64,000 nucleotides of DNA, from contig JAVHJL010000009.1 in NCBI GenBank assembly GCA_036971715.1, positions 1,364,001-1,428,000 of the forward strand. Reading direction: 5' to 3'. A program made the translations under genes and the position numbers. The first letter of the stretch is position 1; each line of letters opens with the position of its first letter. The notes under the pieces are model-generated. The model saw only the letters and a program-made list of their open reading frames with translations. It ran no database searches and was not told where the DNA came from. Positions 59,487 through 64,000 of this stretch are shown piece by piece. The stretch is from Arthrobotrys musiformis. Lineage: Eukaryota; Ascomycota; Orbiliomycetes; Orbiliales; Orbiliaceae.

Positions 59487-60519
59487 CCAGAGCGAATTAA
59501 TTGAAGAGGGAGTTAGCTTTGTCTGGTAAACCATGTTTAACCAGAGCTGGCCGGCGCCGAAACCTCATCCAAGCGCCTAGTTTAATCTAGTGAGGGCAAC
59601 GAATTTAAGAGATTAAATTTTCTATGAAAGAACAGACTCTAGCACAAGCAAGTAGATGCTTTACACCCCCAGTCTAGAGATGTTGAAAAGTGTAGGATCT
59701 CGTATTGCAGATTTAGATAAAGGGGCAAAACTTCGAGATCGTTTAATGCTCTTCCGAAACCGAAGACTATGCGCCGCGCAATTTGCAAGACACCTCAGCA
59801 ATACATCTGGTATATTTCGTAGTGAGATTACATGATCATAACTGGTTGGCGATGATGTTCGCTCCCAAATCCGGCTGGCTAACCGAGCGAGTGATCCCGG
59901 GAGCAGAGCTTCCAAAACTGGTGAGTCAATGGTATACGACGCAGCTCACAGTATACTTATACCGGACATGGCGATGATCCGGAGGCACACAATCCGTAGC
60001 CTAAGTTTCTGATAGTTAAGCCTGAATCCTCGTCGAAAGAACTTACAGGGTGTCTACGGAGAGCAGCGGACCCGAATGCGGGGAAGTGGCCGGACAATCT
60101 GTGCGTTCCTGCGTTTCTTCAGCAATATTTTTACTTCAAAGTAACTCAAAAAAGCTAGGATCAGCTTGTAATCCTAGCTTATGATTCCCATATCAAGATC
60201 GGAACAATTCGATCCGAGAACTGGCAGCACAGAGGAAGAAAACTAGGATTTAAACAAATGTGTTGACGGCTAAAGTCCAACGACAAGGTGATAATCCTTA
60301 CCAGGTAACGAAATGATTAAAGCCTGGAATGGCACTCGGAAATACATTTTGCCTTTATTCAAACATAAGGTTCGGCGGTGGGTGTGGCGTCCTTGTCTTC
60401 GACTTGTCCGAGCTTGTTCTCCGTTCGTTCCCCACAGCTGCAGTATGGCACGTCTCGGAAAATGCTTCGCTTCGAAGCCTTCACAAACTAGCGTTCGCTT
60501 TCATACAGTGGAACGTGTG

Positions 60520-60559
60520 GGCTAAGGGATACATAAGAGGCCAATCTTCCGCCTTAGCC
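60520..60559. promoter_or_regulatory. Two GGCTAAG motifs upstream of the mannanase
   Basis: GGCTAAG occurs on + at 60520-60526 and on - at 60553-60559, about 290-330 bp before the start. Both fit the XlnR-type core GGCTAA. They are candidates only. Confidence 0.3.
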
Positions 60560-60767
60560 TACTCAAGCCTCGGGTTCAGTCTCGCCGGTTCCACAACCGA
60601 GATTGGCGTTTTCTGGCGATATCACGACACGACAAATCTTCGATTCGGTATATTCTGGTCGCGATACCGGTTTTACTAGGACCTGGGCTGGGAAAGTAAT
60701 TGATACTGCGTAATCGGTCGGGGGGACAGGGCAGCCTTTTCTAAAGCACTGGCGTTTGGCTGAAGTC

Positions 60768-60775
60768 TATAAATA
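60768..60775 (+). promoter_or_regulatory. TATA box of the mannanase gene
   Basis: TATAAATA lies 78 bp before the ATG at 60846. It overlaps the coding extent of an in-frame ATG at 60756, so that upstream ATG is unlikely to be used. Confidence 0.55.
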
Positions 60776-60845
60776 TGGCGGTTCCCTTGTATTCGACCTC
60801 GTGGTACCTCAGGCGAATCAATTGCTTCCTCGACGGCGATCCAAC

Positions 60846-62268
60846 ATGAAGCTTCAGACGACACTAGCTATTTTCGCTGCCCTCCAGGCGGTCGCGGTTT
60901 CCGCTCTTCCCTCTGTCTCGAAACGGGCTCCCAACCATGCCGCTTTCTCCAGGCCAGTTGGAAGACTCTTCGAGATCGACGAGAAGGTTCAGTACTTTAT
61001 GGGAACAAATACATACTGGATTGGATTCTTGACGAATGATGATGATGTCGACTTGGTTATGAAGCACTTGAAGCAGGTATGGCGACGAGGAGAAATTCTA
61101 ATTTGCTATCCAATTGCTGACACATTTGCGGTTTGGTAGTCGAAAATGAAGGTCCTTCGTGTGTGGGGATTTAACGACGTGAACGCCGTTCCAGAACCAG
61201 GAACCGTTTACTACCAAGCTTTGATTCCTGGAAAAGAGCCGTATATCAACCTTGGACCTGATGGTCTCCAACGTTTGGACGTCGTCGTCGACAAGGCCGT
61301 CCACTACGGTATCAAATTGATCGTTCCCTTTATTAACAACTGGGTATGTAAAGCTACCTTGCTACTACGCTCAAAACGTAGGCACGATGTTTCTAGTAGA
61401 TTTAGGGGCTAACAGTATTCTCTAGGGTGACTACGGTGGTATCCAAGCCTATGGTAACTACTTCGGTACCAATGCTACCAACTGGTACACATCCGCCCCT
61501 GCACAGGCCCAGTACCGGAAATACATCAAGGCCGTCGTCCGCCGATACAAACACTCCAATGCCATCTTTGCATGGGAATTGGGCAATGAGCCTCGATGCA
61601 AGGGATGCTCAACCGATATCATTTACAACTGGGCTAAGTCGACCAGCGAGTATATCAAATCTCTGGACAGCAGACACATGGTCACTCTCGGCGACGAAGG
61701 TTGGTTAGTTTCTGGCGGTGACGGAGCGTATCCTTACCAAGGAGGTGAGGGTGTCGATTTCGAGAGGAACTTGGGAATCGAAACCCTAGACTTCGGCACT
61801 TTCCACCAGTGGCCACATGCATGTGAGTAAATCCCGTAGACTCCGCGAAAACCAGCGAATTATCCTAACCAAGATCGTAATTTCTAGGGGGCATGCCTTA
61901 CGAGTGGGGCTCTCAATGGATTAAGGAACACGACGAGATTGGCAAGAGAGTCGGTAAGCCCGTCGTTCTCGAGGAGTATGGCGACATTTCCGACAACCAT
62001 ACCGCTACAAGATTGCCTTGGTTAGACACCGTCTACTATGATACTAGTAAGTCAACCGGAACCATTTCAAGTCTATTGTTAAACATCTGAACGTCCGCGC
62101 TAATATTCTATTACAGAAATCGCTGGTGACATGTACTGGCAATACGCCGACTTTTTGTCTGATGGTCCATCACCTGACGACGGAAATGCCGTTTACTACG
62201 GCACCCCAGAATATAAGCCGTTGGTTATCGACCATGCTGCTCGTATGGTCGCTAAACCCGTCGTTTAA
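60846..62268 (+). CDS. Endo-1,4-beta-mannanase, glycoside hydrolase family 5 (subfamily 7 type)
   Basis: A secreted enzyme that cuts beta-1,4-mannan backbones in plant hemicellulose. Five exons (60846-61076, 61140-61343, 61426-61822, 61888-62046 and 62117-62268) join in phase to 380 residues. A signal peptide (about residues 1-20) is followed by VSKRAP, a Kex2-like KR propeptide site. The TIM-barrel landmarks are TNTYWIGF, KVLRVWGFNDV and VPFINNWGDYGG. AWELGNEPRC contains the acid/base Glu200, then FHQWPHAWG, and LEEYG contains the nucleophile, probably Glu307. DMYWQYAD closes the active site. There is no cellulose-binding module. A TATA box lies 78 bp upstream; an in-frame ATG 30 codons earlier is ignored because it would bury the signal peptide. 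Confidence 0.96.
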
Positions 62269-63417
62269 GCTACAACGATGCCTCAAAGGGAGCTGGTTTT
62301 GTGGAATCTAGATGTATCACTACCGAAATTTGTACGATATGTGTAGTGTCTGATACCTGAATACTGAAATCCGAAAATTTAAAAGTTATGACGGCATATA
62401 TATCCATTCGTGAAAACCTTCATTCGAGCATTTCCTATAGTTATGATTCTAGAAACAGTGGGCTAAATGCATATGTTCCATGGCAGTGCATCCATCGGAT
62501 ATACTGCCGTGAATGTATGATTGCATGGGAGAATTCGGAATTACTTAGGGCTTCTCCTGATTCTCGTGACCAATTTCTTAAAGGTAATATAGTCTCAAAA
62601 TTCAAGATTTGATCCCTGGATGTCATCCGGAATCGAATCCTTTCCCAAGAGCCGTGATGTGCATAACGTTATCAGTAGTCGTTCTCTCGGCCGTAGAGAA
62701 GCTTCGAAGTTCCACAGCATGAAATTGGCGGTTTCCGCGGCCTCCGCCACTCTCACAACACGGTCGTGCGGGTGCGCTGCACCTACCGAATAGAAATGGC
62801 AAGGCCAAGGCCCTTACCTTCGGCTGATTTGGATTTTGCAATAATGTCACAGCTAAGCTCCTCGGATTTAGAATCTTCTATGGGATTTAGTAAATTTTAA
62901 TACTTTATTGAACCGAGCTCGAGCTCGAGCTGGCTCTGGGTAACTAAATTGAACGATCGTGATCATGATCATGACCGCAACCGTTGACCAAAACGCTAAC
63001 AATTGCAACATCAACGCAAATATCAAATATTGGCACAAAGATTGAATCAAGCTCTCGCACAGGCCCCAACAAGCAAATTAATCATAAAAATACCGGGAGC
63101 ATTAATTGTATCCTTATGCAAGTGAGATGCCTCGTTATTTCGAGGCACGAGGCCATTATGACTCTAGATTTCTATTTACCCAATCACCAATCCTGTCTAG
63201 ATCGGGCAAAATCGGGATTACCCTCTTTGCTAAGCCAATATCCAACAGAAGCATCGGCGAAAAATCCTCCGACAATATAAGATCTGACAACAGCTACCTC
63301 TCTGCGGCTCTGCTTACCAGTAAAAAAAACCAGCCTATTGGAAAAACTTAGTATATAATACAATGAAATCTCTTGGGCTTTCCCAGTTATTTGCATTCAC
63401 CAAGCCATCTCCCCAAG
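62269..63417. other. Intergenic between mannanase and P450
   Basis: AT-rich, with short simple words such as repeated GAGCTC/CTCGAG near 62917. A TATATAA at about 63352 precedes the P450 start by 60 bp. No other gene was seen. Confidence 0.6.
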
Positions 63418-64000
63418 ATGGCATCCTCCTTCTCTAATATCATCTTGGGCGATTTGCCCCAGCAAATCCTCCAGCGAATACAATCGCTTTCTACGAGCGA
63501 ATTACTTCAATATGCCCTCGCCGTTGGTGGCGCTTCTGTTTTCTCATGTGTTTTCGTTTACATACCCGTGCGATTTATCTACCGAGTGTACTTTCATCCT
63601 CTGGCCAATATTCCCGGGCCGAAGTTCCAATTGATATCCACGTATTTCTCGCGGATATACTGGACTACGAAAGAAAACAAAGGGAGATTTTTGTTCGGAT
63701 TGGAAGACTGGCATAAAAAATATGGTATTGTCTTCTTTCTTTCTGATTGCTAGTTGTAGCATAGCTATGTAGCTTACCGGTGATATCTATGTTTCAGGAC
63801 CGATTGTTAGAACTGCGCCTAATATCATCCACTTCGTTGATATCGATGCCTACAATCAGTATGTATTAAAAACCCAGAAAATCCCCAGTAAAAATCATGT
63901 TGTGAACCTATTGAATTCTAACATTCTCATCTAGAATCTTCAAAGTGGCAACAAAGTTCCCTAAATCCGCCGAGTTATACACCAACCAGACAACCCAAGA
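63418..64000 (+). CDS. Cytochrome P450, N-terminal part, cut by the window end
   Basis: Three exons are visible (63418-63724, 63798-63858, 63935 onward) and join in phase. A transmembrane anchor (ALAVGGASVFSCVFVYIPVR) is followed by the hinge FHPLANIPGPKFQL. GRFLFGLEDWHKKYG joins PIVRTAPNIIHFVDIDAYNQ, then IFKVATKFPKSAELY. This layout (anchor, PGPK hinge, HKKYGPIVR) is the usual start of fungal P450s related to trichothecene-pathway-type families. The heme-binding half lies beyond 64000, so the family cannot be fixed. It differs from the P450 at 54.4-56.4 kb, so they are not recent duplicates. Confidence 0.88.

Larger units (their letters stand above)
58752..60845. other. Intergenic, divergent promoters
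   Basis: 2.1 kb between the small mitochondrial-type gene and the mannanase. It holds the second copy of the 16-bp motif (59471-59486) with an imperfect palindrome at 59522-59545, and the mannanase promoter. A 116-codon frame at 60329-60679 has no support. Confidence 0.55.

Noticed and set aside
60329..60679. 116-codon plus-strand frame in the mannanase promoter region
   Set aside because: It lies within the likely promoter, has no domain and overlaps other frames. Chance is the best explanation.
60756..60845. Upstream in-frame ATG for the mannanase
   Set aside because: It would place 30 residues before the signal peptide and overlaps the TATA box, so the start at 60846 is preferred.
54399..64000. 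Secondary-metabolite cluster containing two P450s
   Set aside because: No polyketide synthase, NRPS, terpene synthase, transporter or pathway regulator accompanies them, and the P450s are 7 kb apart with a mannanase between.
1..64000. CRISPR arrays, prokaryotic operons or an intact transposon
   Set aside because: The DNA is fungal and nuclear. No regularly spaced repeats, transposase, reverse transcriptase or long terminal repeats were recognised.

Overview
This window comes from a filamentous ascomycete nuclear genome. The genes are split by many short GT-AG introns (about 45-125 nt) and separated by 0.5-4.4 kb of non-coding DNA. The gene content is typical of Pezizomycotina: an AA9 lytic polysaccharide monooxygenase, a GH5 mannanase, a rhodopsin-domain (PTH11-like) membrane protein, Zn2Cys6 and Clr5-type regulators, two P450s and a CCG-9-type trehalose phosphorylase. 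A plant-associated or saprotrophic leotiomycete-like fungus is my inference; the sequence does not fix the class. I found no intact transposon, rRNA or CRISPR array.

Layout. 1.5-2.6 kb (-): complex I 23-kDa subunit. 5.7-6.7 kb (+): AA9 LPMO. 7.2-8.6 kb (-): seven-TM protein. 12.0-13.0 kb (+): secreted Cys-containing protein of unknown function with three KR sites. 15.4-16.3 kb (+): secreted HNH nuclease. 16.8 kb (-): initiator tRNA-Met, followed by a hairpin-rich stretch. 17.5-19.5 kb (+): proline-rich protein, convergent with eIF2B-epsilon (20.3-22.7 kb, -). 25.3-28.0 kb (+): Zn2Cys6 factor. 31.0-31.9 kb (-): Mpr1-like acetyltransferase. 32.7-36.0 kb (-): MLH3. 36.9-39.3 kb (-): trehalose phosphorylase. 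43.7-44.9 kb (+): Ser-rich conserved protein. 46.3-48.6 kb (-): mitochondrial glycerol-3-phosphate dehydrogenase. 51.1-53.8 kb (+): Clr5-domain protein. 54.4-56.4 kb (-): P450. 58.4-58.8 kb (-): small mitochondrial-type protein. 60.8-62.3 kb (+): mannanase. From 63.4 kb (+): second P450, cut by the window end.

The genes do not form an obvious cluster. Housekeeping genes (complex I, eIF2B, MLH3, GUT2, tRNA) alternate with secreted or accessory ones. The LPMO and mannanase would both act on plant cell-wall polysaccharide, and both have GGCTAA-type motifs upstream. Trehalose phosphorylase and the FAD glycerol-3-phosphate dehydrogenase belong to carbon-reserve and redox metabolism.

Exon models were built by hand and checked for phase: every complete gene given here joins into one open frame. 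The most unusual observations are a 43-bp element flanked by perfect 10-bp direct repeats inside a P450 intron, whose 16-bp core recurs 4 kb away; a same-frame open stretch of about 93 codons after the stop of the Ser-rich gene; a NAGNAG acceptor in the nuclease gene; and an altered ATPase motif in MLH3.
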